Positions 35,425 to 48,100 are shown, counted from the first letter of the stretch. The stretch is 64,000 nucleotides of DNA from Pleodorina starrii (GCA_030267565.1 BRXU01000013.1:2768001-2832000), one strand, 5' to 3'. The notes: a model not told the origin generated them from the sequence alone. Translations and numbers: made by a program.

Positions 35425-36438
35425 CTCCTCTGGCTGCTCGAGGGAGATCGCTGGCTGTCGTCTGGACGACGGCAAAGACTCAGACCTGGGACCCACGCCA
35501 CAGCCGTCTCCACAGCGGAGACAACTAGAGCGGGGGAGGAGGAGGCGGAGGCGGGGGCGGAGGACGAGGCGGCGGAGGCGGAGGCGGTGTTGCGGCCGGT
35601 GCTTCTGCGGCTGGCGGCGAGGTACCTGGTGGCTGAGAAGCGCCGCCGCTTCGCGCTGTGTCCGGTGGCGCACTTCCATTTGCGGAACGGAGCGTCCATG
35701 TGGAGGCTCAACTGGAGGTGGGTGGGTGGGGAGGTTGCGGGGTGTGTGGGGCGGGGTGTGTGTGTGAGGTGCGGTGTGTGTGTGTGAGGTGCGGTGTGTG
35801 TGTGTGAGGTGCGGTGTGTGTGTGTGTGTGAGTTGCGGGGTGTGTGGGGTGGTGTTAAAAGGGGGCAGGAGGCAGGCAGGGCGGACGGCGCTGCTGAGCT
35901 GAGCTGCGCGCGTCGGCGCGTCGACGTGGACTGAATGGGTGTGTGTGTGGGGGGGGGGGGGGCGGTGCGCGGCGTTCTGTCCGCGCCCCCCGCGCCCGCC
36001 TGCCGCTGCAGGGCCGATCTGAGCCCGCTGGGCCTCAGCCGCAGCTGCGGCATCATGGTCAATTACGAGTACGAGCTGCCGTATGTGTATGACAACAACT
36101 GGAAGTACATCATGCTGCATGAGGTGGGTTCGTCGTGCCGTGCTGCGTGCTGCGTGGTTTGCGTTCTGTCTTCTGACGAGCTCTTGCTGCGCCGCGCACC
36201 CGCCACCCCTGCGCGCCACTTTTCATTTGCTGGCCCAAAAAGGCACTTCTCCTTTGACTTGTCAGACTCGTCCAGCCGTGTTGTGAGTTGGGTGGCCGCT
36301 GGGCTGCCTTCAACACACGCTGAACCCCCAAAGAGGTGGTTTTGTGAAAACGGTATGAGTACGGACCTCGCTCCGCCCTTGTGTGCGTGTCCGTGGCCGC
36401 AGGTCCGGGCACATCCGCAGGTTTCGGAGCTGCTGTGA
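31013..36438 (+). CDS. MLYCD: Malonyl-CoA decarboxylase, ten exons
   Basis: Converts malonyl-CoA to acetyl-CoA and CO2 (EC 4.1.1.9). Exons: 31013-31381, 31668-31743, 31925-32203, 32489-32627, 32827-32908, 33289-33444, 33770-34063, 35038-35717, 36012-36123, 36403-36438; all phases agree, giving 740 residues. Matched blocks include GIKFLVDLRADLL, SLAEWFSVGLLQL, CEAVHPLGGSW, PGEPLVVLHTAL, TTAVFYSISSSQPGLRGID, LVTLSPLPNFRSWL, FALCPVAHFHLRNGA and YDNNWKYIMLHE. By comparison with the human enzyme, Ser478 (TLSPLP) and His679 (HFHLRNG) are the likely catalytic pair. It is longer than the roughly 490-residue animal enzyme through linkers after residues 150, 395 and 490. The last linker sits between the two catalytic residues. 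The C-terminus VSELL is not a PTS1 signal. The N-terminus MLKAAQRVLRLQ could be a mitochondrial presequence. Exon 1 is the least certain. Confidence 0.92.
32439..32466. repeat. Interstitial telomere-type repeat (CCCTAAAA)3
   Basis: Reads aaccctaaaaccctaaaa then accctaaaacc: three units of the Chlamydomonas-type telomere repeat, one with an extra A. It lies in the intron just before the exon 32489-32627 of malonyl-CoA decarboxylase. A degenerate version (ccctcaaaaccctaag) occurs near 34862. Confidence 0.85.
34288..34720. repeat. Pentanucleotide satellite (GCCCC)n, about 85 copies
   Basis: Near-perfect GCCCC run of about 430 bp with rare single-base changes (gctcc, gccgc, ggccc). It lies in the intron between exons 33770-34063 and 35038-35717 of malonyl-CoA decarboxylase. 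Each frame reads Pro-Ala-Pro-Pro-Arg on the plus strand and Gly/Ala/Arg on the minus strand, so long false ORFs arise. Confidence 0.95.
35752..35834. repeat. GT-rich short tandem repeat
   Basis: Three to four copies of a roughly 20-bp unit (gtgtgtgtgtgaggtgcg plus variable ends) after the donor of exon 35038-35717, running into (GT)n. Confidence 0.8.
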
Positions 36439-37246
36439 GGCGGCGCTTTGGGGGGGAGGGAAGAGGTAGCGGCTTCTGGGTGGAGTGAGAAACACAAACT
36501 GGGGAAAGCTCACGGACAGGGCTCCGCTGCTAGTTGGGAAGCTCGTTTCCGCGAAGCCTGCCGGCCTTTTCTGCACCGGTGGCGAGCGTGTTGATCGGGC
36601 TGCTGGAGACGAGCGGGAGTGACAGGGACGAAGTGACGCCAGCAGGTGTGGGCGTGTGAGGGTCTGAGGGACGAGACTCTTGTGAGGACGTTTTTCCGGC
36701 CTGTGGATGTCGGCTGTTGGGAAAGCCAGGCTTGGATTCAGGCTCGGGTCTCACCCAGCGGTCAGACACAAGACAAGCAGACCGCCTCATACGGTAGGCT
36801 AAAATTTGTAACGGCAGCGATTCGCCTGGATAGAGGTGAGGGTAGGTGCCGTCACGTGTCGTCAGTTCATGTCGACCAGGTCCGTCCTGACGGCCTTACG
36901 GCGACGCAAGCTTTGTTTAAGCATCCGAAGCAAGTCATACACATGGCAGGTGGCATGCTGCGCATCACAGCAGGGGTAAAGGAAGCGGTGCTAAAAGTTA
37001 CGACAGGTCAAAGCGCTCGTCCAAAGCGGTATCACAATGAACCCTGACTTTTGCATAGCACCTTATCATAAGACGAGTAGTGCCAAGCAACCCGGTGTCG
37101 TGGTTTGATATGGACTGCTTACATCGCTAAATTCTCTGGCACTGTGCTTGCACTGCAAGCAAGCAAAAGCAGGGTCACGTGTGAAGACCAAGAGAGACAC
37201 CATTTTTGCAAGCAATTTACAGTGTTATCTTCATAATATATGACAA
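36439..37246. other. 3' UTR of malonyl-CoA decarboxylase and 5' flank of the next gene
   Basis: No supported coding exon. The left half holds the 3' UTR with a TGTAA at 36807-36811. The right half becomes AT-richer (ttcataatatatgac) just before the start of the DUF21/CBS gene, whose promoter is presumably here. An open frame at 36646-37047 has no family resemblance. Confidence 0.55.
36807..36811 (+). terminator. MLYCD: TGTAA polyadenylation signal of malonyl-CoA decarboxylase
   Basis: TGTAA 369 bp after the stop codon, the first in this orientation that I can find. Use is inferred. Confidence 0.55.
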
Positions 37247-40200
37247 ATGCGCAGTTTAAGCCATAGGCTGCTGCTATCGAGTTATGAGGCCGAGGAAGAA
37301 CATAAATTTAACGGCTTTTATCTGGTCATCTGTATTTTTCTGGTAGCCATGTCTGGACTGTGCTCTGGCTTGACTCTCGGTAAGCCCTATTTGGCGAGAT
37401 TACTGGCCCTAATCCGTGAACGCGGGAATCACCTATGACCAACCGTCTGCAGGTCTGCTGTCGCTGGATGTAGTGGTGAGTATTGATGCCTACATGTGTG
37501 AAAAAGGATGCGCGATGTGTCGGGGCTAAGACATATTTCCGCCGAGCGCGGAACCGCTATCGGTCGGATTATGCTTGCGAAGGCCGTTGATCCCAACGGC
37601 ACGGCCGGTAGCGCCTGCGATTCCTCATCTTATATGTAGTTTGGGGCCTTGGGGGCTGGCGTCTTGTGGCGGACTCCCGAACTAAGCCTTCGGAACCGGA
37701 ACCAAAAGCCCTTGTGCATCGGTCCCGCCCCCACCACTCTTCACACCCACCAAACCCTGCATGTTGTGCGTATCTAGGAATTGGAGGTATTGAAGCGGAG
37801 CGGTAAACCCCGAGAGCAGCAGTATGCGGAACGGATTATGCCGGTCATTCGGAACTCGCACTACCTGCTCGTCACGTTGCTGCTCTGCAATGCGGGCGCC
37901 ATGGAGGTGAGAGTCACCCGGGTGGAGGGGAGGGGCAGATTTCGCTTGGATCAGGATCAGGATTACGGCAACGCCGCGCGCGACTTTCCCGCGCTCACTT
38001 GCGGCTGACGGCGGGCGCTTGGGCGCGTGTTGTGTGCAGCGCGGCCCTTCTCTTGAACCTCCTTCCCTTCTGTAGCTGCAGCAGTACCCTCCAAGCGCAC
38101 GCAATACACGTCACCGACAATCACGTTTCACGACCATTGGTAATCGACATACTGCTCAACCCCGCTCCGTGCAACTCCGCCGCGTCTTGGCCCCCCCCCC
38201 GGTCAGACGCTGCCGATCTTCCTGGATAAGATGGTGGATCCGATCACCGCCATCATCATCTCCGTCACTGCGGTGCTCTTCTTCGGGGAGATCATCCCGC
38301 AGGCGGTCTGCTCCAGGCAGGGTCGCCGGGCCGGGCCGGGGACTGGGGCTGCGTGCTACCAGCAGAAACCGCGTCGTGTGCGTGTAGGGGTACATGCGTG
38401 TGGTGCGAGCAGCGATCACGCATGCCAAGCTGCCAACTCCCTCTGCCTGTGGCCCGCTGTGGCCCGCAACCCGCGACCGTGCTAAGGCCGCACCTGACGG
38501 GTCTCCGGCGCCCTGACTGCCTTTTCCTACCGCAGATTCGGCCTGGCGGTGGGCGCCAACCTGGCTTGGCTGGTGCGGGGCCTGATGGTGCTCGCCTTCC
38601 CGTTTGCCTACCCCATAGGTAGGTGGTAGGAGGTAGGAGGGAGCCGGGCAGCCTCGCTGGCCACCCGTGTGGGCCCACGGCAGGGGCCTGCTGGGTACCT
38701 GGCTACGAGGTGCAAGGTACTGGGTACTGGGTGGTTTCCAGCTGGGCACTGGCTGCTGGGCACATGGGCAGGGACCACCTCGGGGAGGGGCGGGGAGGGC
38801 ACCCGCTCGGGAGAGGACTTTTGGGGGGTATGCGGCGCTTATGCATGATGACAGGAAGGAACGGCGCGCGCCACCCCAAGAACGCATGGAAACCGCGCCG
38901 GCTGCTGCCCGGCTGCCGCATCGCAATGCTGATGCGCTACTGCGCACGTGTGCTGTGCTCCTGCCTGCCTGCTTGCCTGCCCGCCCTCCTGTGTCCTGCC
39001 TGCCTGCCTGCCTGCCCGCAGGCAAGCTGTTGGACTATCTGTTGGGTTCGGAGCACCACACGCTGTTCCGCAGGACGCAGCTCAAGGTGGGCCTTACGTT
39101 GGAGAGGCGCCTTACGTGGGCGGGCGGGCCTTATATGTTGGGAAAGGTGGTTGTGGGCGGGTGTCTCTCTGTAAGCAGCACTCCGGGCAGCACCCAGGTG
39201 TTGTTTCAGCAGTTGCAGCAGCCGCCGTGTTCCCTGCCGCTGCCATCCCAGTCGCCATCATCGCCGCAACCCAGTCTGCCCTGTTGAAGGTCGCTGTTGT
39301 AGGGCTGATCGGCCGGCGGTGCGGCTGCTGGCTCAGCGGCAGGCGACCTGTCCCGGGAATCCGCGTTTTGCCGGTTTGCCGTCCATCTGGTGCCCCGTGT
39401 CCTTTGCTGTCCGTTACACCCCCTCACCATTCCCCCGCAGGCCCTGGTGGACCTGCACGGGGCGGACACGGGCCTGGGGGGGAAGCTGTCCAAGGACGAG
39501 ATCAATGTCATCACAGGTACGGCACCTGTCGTACGGCCCCGGGTGCCCCGGGCGTCTGCCCGCACGTGCCGCGCGCACCCTGGGGTTTGTTTTGTCCGCT
39601 CCCTCCCATCCGCATCCAACCCAACCCAGAACGGCGCAGCCCCTCCACTTGACCCACACAGCCACACACGACGCTACCCCAGGCGCCATCTGCCGCGGCG
39701 AAAACCCCGCCCTTGCCCAATCCCTCCTCCCATGTCCCCCGCTGTCACCCCTCCTCCCACCGCTTTCTCTCCCACAACCCTTCCTCCTCCCCTCCTCCCC
39801 GCCCTCCCTCCCTGCCGCCCTCAGGCGCTCTGGACCTGACCCACAAGATCGCCTTCCGCTCCATGACACCCCTCGACAAGGTGGGGGGGGCCGGCGGGCG
39901 TGAGCGTGTGCGTGCATCGTATGTACCGTAGGATATCGCTTACACGCAATCCTGCCCCCCTTCATGGCTCCGGCCTAACCGTGGATAATGCCCTCATGTC
40001 GTTGGCTGCTTGTGGGCTTCAGTGTAACCAATGCACCCCAGCCCGCACCTCCGCGCCGCATCGTGGATCCCTCCAAGAGAACCCCTCCTGCCCCCCTTCC
40101 CGCCCTTCCCACTCCTCTCCTTCCCCAAAAAACAAACACACACATATACACACCTGCATATACAAACGCACACACACATGCACACACATTTCCGCAAACG

Positions 40201-43200
40201 CACATCTACGCACACCTATACACACATCTATACCCACACACGCACGCACGCACACACGCAGGTGTTCATGCTGTCCCTGGACGAGACGCTGAACGACGCG
40301 GTGGTGGAGGCGGTGCTGGAGAGCGGCCACAGCCGCATCCCGGTGCACCGCGGCACCGACCGACACGACATCGTGGGGCTGGTCCTGGTCAAGGAGCTGT
40401 TGTCGCACGTGCGGAAGGGAGGACAGGTGGGGACAGATGCGCCGCAGGTGGGGAGGAGATGCACCTCGGGGAGGGCAGATGTGGGGTGGCGTGCGGACTG
40501 TGACTGTTGGTCTGTTGCTGGCAGGGTGGGGTTGTAGGCTGGTCGGGGTCGGGCGTTTTGGGTTTTGGGGTGGGAGGCTGCGAAGTGGGGGTTGTGCCGC
40601 ACGCCCGGAGGCGGGTGCCGGCCACCCGCCGTGCATCGTGGGCACGGTGCCGTTTCGCGCTGGATCGTCGGGCAGGGCTGCCGCTACCGCGCCGCTCCGC
40701 TGCGATGCCGCAGGCCGGCGCGGGCGCGGGCGCCTGCCCGCGGCTGATCGACCGGCCGGCGCCAGCTCCCGACTGACAGCGCACCCCCTGCGCACTCGCG
40801 TATGCCCGCCCCCGCCCCCGTTGCGGCTCTGTTTTACCCCCCGGCCCCTGCTGTCGTCCTCCGTATTTACCCCTGCCCCTTCCGTTCGCTAACGCCGTCT
40901 CCGTCTCCGCTGCGGCATCTTCTTTTTATCCCCCCCCCCCCGCCCCCCACCGCCAGGACGTCCCGGTGTCATCACTGAAGACGCGCACCATCCCCAGGTA
41001 AGGGTGAGGGCGACAGGGGCGGCTCACGGCGCGATTTCATCCTTGGCCGCCCCAGTCTAGCGGCAGCAGCCGACAAAGGCAACCCGCAATGGCGGCCGGG
41101 CCCCCCTTAGGGTGCCATCTCAGCTCCCAACGGGCGTCTTTCCCCCGCTGCCCTCTCTCCTTCGGTTGAGGTCGGGGCAGGGGGGCAGGGAGGTGGAGAA
41201 ACGCGAGCAAGGCGTTGACAGCGGCGCGCCCCCGGGTCCGGTGTGTGTCGCGAAACAAGGGCGCACCGCACACCGGAACGCACCCGTTCAAGTCACCCGT
41301 TGAGCGCTGCGTCCTTGGCTTCCCTTGACTTCCCGGGTTGCTTACGCCGCTGCCTCAGCATCCCCCACCTGTGTTGTTGGCCTGTGGGTGGGTCCCTCGG
41401 CGCGCAGGGTCAGCGCCGCCACTGCCATGTACGACATGCTCAAGCTCTTTGCAATTGGTCGTACACACATGGTGGTGCTCGTCCAACCGAACGAAGAGCA
41501 GCTGGAGGAGATCCTGGACGAGGTGGCGCCAGACAGGTAGTAGTACGGCACGGCCCTTGACCGGCAGGTGTACGACCCCCCCCGTGCCTGCGTGACCCGT
41601 GCATTGCCTCGCACCAACCGCCTGCCCTGCGCTGCCCTCTTGTGTCCCTACACCCTCAGGAGCTCCTCAAGTAGCAGCAGCAGTAGCAGTAGCAGCAGCG
41701 GCAACATGAGCACTCGACCGAGCGTCGACGAGCGGCAGCGGCTGGTGCCTCTAGACATGGCCGCGTCGGATGCGGTGGCGGGGCCGATGGCGGCGGGGGC
41801 AACGCCGTTAACGAAGGACGCTGCGCTGGCGTCGGCCATGGAGCAGGGGCTTGGGCCGGTGAGCGGCAGCGGCGGGCTTCCACCAGCCCCCGAGGTGTTG
41901 GGGCTTTGCCAGGACTGGGTCTACATCTCTCCAAACGCGTGGGCGTGGGGGAAGTTGGATGGCTCAGGTCCGGTGATGCAGCAGCAGCAGCGGCAGTAGC
42001 AGCAGGAGCCAGGTTTGGCGGCGGGTTGGCACGGCATGCTTGGCGCTGGAGCCCTTGTGGGGGTCGGCGCCGGTGTTGGGCCGGCGATGCCGTGGGCTTG
42101 CGCGTTCGCCAAGGGGCATGATCGCAGCACCGCGCGGCAGAGAGCTCCGCAGGGGTGGCCCCCGGCTCGCCTGGCTACGTCCCCCCACATCCCCTGCTCT
42201 CCTCCCCTCTCTTCCCACTTCCTCCTTCCTCCCGCACCTCATTCGCGCACTTCATCTCATCTTTCATACTCTGCTCCGCTCCGTCCCGTCCCGCTGTGGG
42301 GTATCTGCACACCGCAGCTCTTCGCTTCGCGGGTCAGCCAGCCGGACAGCCCACCACCGCCAGGCGCCGACGGCACCACATCGCCGAAGCCCGGCGGCGG
42401 CGGCGGCGGGCTCATTCGCCACGGAACCTTCAGCCTCAAAACCGTCAAATCGTTTGTCCTAGGTGGCGGCAAGGAGCGCGGCGGCAGCGGCGGCGGAGCC
42501 GACCACAGCAGCCACCACGAACACGGCGGCAGCAGGGAAAATAAGGAGCGAGCCCGGGATCGAACCCGCGACCGCGAGGAGCGGGACCGGGAGAAAGGCG
42601 ACAAGGACAGGGAGAAGGAGCGCGAAGGCAGCAGTCATCTCCGCAGCCGCAGTCGCCGCATCAGCAGTAGCAGCAGTAGCAGCTCCAGCAGCAGCAGTAG
42701 TAGTAGTAGCAGCAGTAGCAGTAGCGGTGGCCCGCACTCCCACATGCGCACCGGCTCGGTGGCGCTCTCGGACAATGCGCCGCTCATTGAGGCCATTGAG
42801 GCACTGGAAGACCAACTGGAGGTGCGCGCGTGTGTCTGCGTGTGTCTGCGTGTGTGTGTGTGCGTGTATCTGTGTGTTGGATGTGTTAAGACGCGCACGT
42901 GGCATTTGGTCTCTGGACTGTGAGATGGGCTGGTGCATATGGAGCAGGGCGGGACATGTGTGTGTGTGCTAATGGGGCTGATGGGGCTAATGGGGCGAGC
43001 GGAGCTGGGCGTGTATGTGCGTGCGCTGGGCGCATTTGGGCAGAGGGCGGCTCGTCGCGAGTTCGGTGCCCCATTTTGGCTGGCCTCCGTAATGCAATGC
43101 TCTACCGACACACACACACACGCCGCGCCGGAGGCTGCCCACGCCCCACGGTGCGGCGCATCGCCGCCAAAATTCCAAATTCGCTCGTTCAAAACTTTCG

Positions 43201-45118
43201 GAAACGCGCAGGACAACCGCGTGTTGCCTGGCCAGCCCATCGGCATCATCACCATCGAGGACGTGATCGAGGAGCTGCTGCGCTTCGAGATCATGGACGA
43301 GACGGACCAGTAAGTGCCGTCGTACTTGCCGTACCGTGTACGGTACCGTTGGGGACATGGGGCGTCCCGTACAGTGAAACGCGACGGCATCGCTCATTGT
43401 GACCTTCTGTGGTGTCAAGTAACCCCCTCCTCGTGGTGGGATTCTCCCCCTCGGAGTGAACACTGCTCGTGGGAAAGGAGGGCAGGACGCGGGCGCGTCG
43501 TTAAGGGGTTCTGGCATTGGGGACGGAGCGCTCGCTCACAGCACCCCCCGCCACTGCGCATCTCCCTGCTGCCTGGTTGCTTGCTTGGTTCGCCTACCTG
43601 CCAGCCACAATAACCTTTTTTCATTGCTGCTTCCAATGCCGCACTGCGTCCGTCCCGTCACTTCACTGCCACTGCCACTGCACTGCAGGTACATGGATAA
43701 CGAAAAGTCTAAACCCGCAATGGACGCCAAACAGGAGATGAGCCTGGCGTTGCCGGAGAGGCTGCAGGTGCGCGGGTGGGCGGGGAGGGGGGGCCGGGGG
43801 GCCAGCCCCCGGGCTTCGCCACCAGGCCCGCCCTCGCCTCTTGCCGCTTGGTTCTTGCTCCTTCAACATGACGTGTCGTGTGATGACGTGTCGTGACGTG
43901 GCACGGCCGGACATGGCGTGACGTAACTTTACATGGCATGACGTCACGTGGCTTGACGAGACACGTCACTCTTTCGCCCCGCCGCAGACCATCCTGGGCC
44001 TCTTCGGTGCCCGCGACGGCTCCAACCACCTGGCCCGAATCAGCAGCATGCGCCACTGGTCCAACAAGGAGCCGCCGGCGCCGGTGTCGCTGCCGCTGCC
44101 AGGGCAGGGGCAGGGGCAGGGACCCGGCCGGGCAGCCGGGGCGCCAGGGCAGGCCGCCGGCGCCGGCGCCGCAAGCGGCGGCAGCATCGCACTCACGGCG
44201 GCGGGCGCCGGCGCCGGCGGCGGAGGGGTCGTCCATTCCGCCAGCTATCACACGCTAGGGAGTTTGAGCCAGCCGGCGGCCGCGGCCGGCGGCGGCGCTG
44301 CCGCTGCCAGTGGGGGGAGTATGGGCGGCGCTGCGTTCCGCCGGCCGGCCTTCCTGCAAGCCATCCTCGGGGCGGCGGCTCCGCCGCCGCCGTTGGTCGG
44401 CGTCGCTATGCCGAGCTGCAGCGCCACCACGGCGCCCAGTGCTTCCCTCCCGTCGTCGCCCCTGTCCCGACAACGTCGGTCCGCGTCAGGCAACCTGCTC
44501 ACGGACTTGGTCAACACGCCCCAAACCGTCGGCGCCGCAGCCGCCAGCGGTGGCGCGAGCGGCAGTGGCAGCGGCGGCGGCGGCAGCGGTGGGGGCTTGA
44601 GTCTCGGCGGAATGAGCCACTGGCTGTTCGGCGGCGGCGGCGGCGGCGGCACGGCGACGCTTGGGGGAGGGGCCTCCGGCGCCGATGGCCCGATGTCACG
44701 GCTTGGTTACACCAGCCTGACGCACGTCCCACCGGCGCACGGCGGTGGTGACAGTGGGAATGGCGGCGGCGGCCGTACGGCAGGCGGCGGCGTCGCCGCC
44801 GCCGCCGCGTCGGCGCCAGGTTCGCGGCTCGTGGTTGGTCACTTCGTTGGACACACGAGCCAGCTGGGCGCGATAGCTGCCAGCCTGCCGAAGGCCGGCC
44901 GTCGCGGCGGAGGCGCCGGCACCGCCGCCGCGGCCATGGCCGCCGCCGCCGGCGGCGGCGATGGTGAGCCGTCCATTGAGCAGAACTCGGCTTCCCTCGC
45001 CAATATGGCGCACGGGTTTAGTCGGTTGGGGGTGTCTGCCAGCAAGGCGTCTGGGGAGGGCGCGATGCCGATGGTGCGGTCGGGGCAGTACGAGCTGGCC
45101 CGTACGAATTCGATGTAG
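37247..45118 (+). CDS. DUF21 and CBS-pair membrane protein (CNNM/Mam3 class), sixteen exons
   Basis: Probable divalent-cation (Mg2+-type) transporter or regulator. Exons: 37247-37379, 37453-37475, 37778-37906, 38207-38316, 38536-38618, 39022-39086, 39441-39516, 39825-39880, 40262-40426, 40957-40997, 41408-41536, 41660-41858, 42318-42821, 43212-43309, 43689-43767, 43988-45118; phases agree, 1,006 residues. DUF21 (about 20-200) has four hydrophobic segments: FYLVICIFLVAMSGLCSGLT, LLVTLLLCNAGAM, ITAIIISVTAVLFFGEIIPQ and WLVRGLMVLAFPFAYPIG. The first CBS motif includes HSRIPVHRGTDRHDIVGLVL. The second is split: HMVVLVQPNEEQ ends near residue 325 and GIITIEDVIEELLRFEIMDE resumes near 580, separated by about 235 Ser/Gly/Glu-Arg-rich residues. 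The last 376 residues are Gly/Ala-rich and disordered. One intron uses a GC donor. The start could instead be an acceptor (gcgcag), with an upstream exon. Confidence 0.92.
38317..38535 (+). other. GC-AG intron in the DUF21/CBS gene
   Basis: The exon ending CSR must stop at 38316, followed by gcaggg rather than gt. Joining to 38536 restores the conserved SRFGLAVGANLAW in frame. Nearby gt dinucleotides shift the frame or lose conserved residues. All other introns in this gene are GT-AG. Confidence 0.8.
42657..42731. repeat. Serine-codon (AGC/AGT) repeat in a coding exon
   Basis: About 22 Ser codons mixing agc, agt and tcc within exon 42318-42821 of the DUF21/CBS gene, inside the insertion that splits the second CBS motif. 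A similar Ser run opens the preceding exon at 41660. Confidence 0.85.
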
Positions 45119-48100
45119 GCGGGCGCGAGAGCAGGCGTCAATTTTGGGGGGGGGGGAAGGGCATGTTGAGGTGACTTGGGGGATTTGGGGGAATTGCGTA
45201 GAGCTGGGGGAATGAGGCTGGGGAGGATGGATGGACCCTCGCTTGCGGCTCGTGACCGTGCCAGTGGGTATCGTGCAGCCTCCAAGCTTGACGATTTTGC
45301 AATATCGCGGAGCCGGAAATGCCGTATTATGATACACGCCCCGTTACTTTACAGTACGCAAATGGTATTATTATTGATATCTGCGCCGCAGATGCCACCC
45401 GGGTGACCGACGAGGCGGAAAGTGATCGGCTTGATGGTGTGTAGGATATGGATGCAAGGTTGGTCCTGGAGAGGCAGGCCCATCAGTACCGGAAGCAATG
45501 TGCCGTATCTATCTATGTTTGTATGTATCTATCTATCTACCTACAGGGACGAGCACGACGCGACGCTTAAGGTCTTACTTAGGGCGGTGTGCCGGGTGGG
45601 TTTTCGCGCAGTCGTCGACGGTTTTCTGCAGGTCCGCGCACACGGCCCGCTCGGGAGGTTTTGCACTTTCGCGCAGACCGCAAGGGAACGCGCCGAGTTG
45701 CAAACAAACATTTGAAAAGGATGGATTGGTTCAGGCGTGGGTTCGGTTGTGCGTTATGATCGCGCAACCGCCGGTGAGCGGCAAACCCCAGCGGCGGCGG
45801 CGGCGGCAGCGGGGGGAGTTGGTTGATCTAAAAAGAGAGCGGATACGAAGAGGCGAGGTGGGGGCGGGGCCAACCTGGTGCGCAAAACGGGGTGTTGGGC
45901 GCCTGCATTGGGGCGGACGGGGCAAGGCGTGTGCACGTGCGCGGCGGCGGCCACTCGTGCGATGCGCGGCGCTCGTCGTTAAGGTATCTTTCTTTCCATG
46001 GGTGGCTTGTGGTGCCGACGTTGATAACACCAGCTGCTTTTCCTTGGGACGATGGGGTCGTCAAACGAGGGGGATTGGGGTGTTGGGAGGCGGTGGATGG
46101 CTTGGGAGGCCGGTTTGTGGGTTGAAGATTTTGGTGGGTTGGATGTCGCGGACGGACGCGGGCTGGCCTGCAGCAGCAGCACCTGAGCCGCCGACAGGAG
46201 GAGGCTTATGGCGCCTTGTGTTGGTCGATGTTGCCGTTGGTTACCGTACGTAGCCGAATCCTCGCACCAGAAGCCTGAGCTGGCCTGGGGGCGCCGGTGG
46301 AGGGTCGCTCTGCGGTGTGAGATTACAGCGAAGTAAAGAGGTTGACCGGGTCATGGTCGGCTTAAATCGGATTTTAACCAGGTTAACCGGGTCCGGGTTT
46401 AATCGCAAGCCCGGGAGAATGGCCGTGGTGGGGTTGAGTGCTTTGGGTTAGGTTTGCTCGCTGGGCGCGGGTCGGGATACCTGTAGCTTATCCGGGCGTC
46501 GAGCCCCCGGTGGCGGCTGCGTGCGCACGCCGGTGTCGGGAAGGAGGCGTGTTTTGGGCGCACGCCACCAGTCGCCCGGACCTTCCGACGTCGCCGAATC
46601 GACTGCAGCCGGGATGGACGCCCGGGACCGCCCGGTCCGTAGACGCGAGATTGCGGGCTGGTGCATCAGGTGGTAGGAGGTGGCTCGAGGTGTTGAGCCA
46701 CTTCGCACACACACGTGGCGGGGCGTGCCACACGATGAGTTGCACAGACGGATACAGGTAGCGTGGTAGGACATCACAGACAAACAAAAACACAGCACCA
46801 GCCGGGGTACGCAATGGCCGCACAATCCCTCGAATTCGCAGCACGACCGCCGGTCGCACCGTCGTCACAGCTTGGCTGCCACAGCAGCCACGGTCACGTG
46901 TTTAAGGCGCCACAGCCCTGGGCAACATCGTCATCAGCAGCAGCAGAAACAGTCACAGCGCGCTGTAGCAGCAACAGCTGCAGCCCCGCCCAACCAATCA
47001 GCCAAGCAACCAACCACAAACCAACGAATTGAGCAAGGAAGCCAACTCGCGCACTCAGAAGCGTTTAATAATTCCATCGCAGAAAGGAACAACAGCAGCA
47101 GCAAAAAACGCGCGGGCACGCACGCGGGACACGTGCCCGCCCAGTCCGGTCATGGGTCGAAATGCAACGACGAAATGTACGCGCCGACAGGAGTGTGAAA
47201 GTCGCGGGCCGCTCGGCGCACAGTCGTGGGCCATTGCGTTCGTAAGCGTGCCCGGAGATGCGCGTGCTCGGAGTGGGCACGAGTGCTCTTGACTAAGTGC
47301 CGGAACGCGCGCTTGGCGACACACACACCCGCACACACACGAATACGCACATAAACCGATGCGTCATGCTCACAGCGTCACATACCCGTTCGCATAAGGC
47401 GCATAACAAGTGCAAACACACAGCGCAAATTCTTCCGCTCCGCGCGGCACCGCGCCGCGGCCGCTCCTCGGCGGCCTCGACTCGAAAGTGCCAGTCCCGG
47501 GGTGCCCCAGACCCACCCCCGCCCACTCACCCACACACACACATACACATACACATACACACAGCACAACAGCCAAAGAGAAGCCGGGCAGCGGAAAAAA
47601 ACCGGCTCGAAGTCCATGCCATGGGCCGCACCTTCACCCTTGTGCAAGGCTTGCCTCCGAGCGCAAATAAAAATTAAACAAGCCTTCGAACACCCCCTTC
47701 CCCTCCCCCCCCGGAGCGCAAATTCACTCTTCAAACTCCCCCCCGGGTGCGTGCGGTTATGCGGTTCTGTCCGACAAAAACCCACTTGATCGAGAGGAGG
47801 AGGGGCGCATCGGCGGCGGCGGCGGCGGCGGCAAAGACTACAGAAGGAAGCCCTGCCCCGCTCCACGCGCGCATGCATGAATTCGGTTCCATCTGAGCGG
47901 TCTAAGCTTCTCATGTTGGCCACATAATATACTACAGTACAATACGCAGGTACCCATCCAACCGCCGCGACGATGCCTAACGCCGCGACGTTCAGTCATC
48001 CAATATCATCGCGGCTTCTCCAGCCCTCCATCCCCCCAACCCATCCATCCTCCCGGAGCACGCAGCCAGCGCCTGGTCCGTGCACGCCACGCCACGCTCC

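Noticed and set aside
33997..35787. Frames rich in PAPPR or GAGRG across the GCCCC run, including one of 518 codons
   Set aside because: Pentanucleotide repeat translation. Only the part from 35038 belongs to a real exon (malonyl-CoA decarboxylase).
45498..46253. 251-codon plus-strand frame downstream of the DUF21/CBS gene
   Set aside because: Composition follows local simple repeats, with no known motif or splice context.
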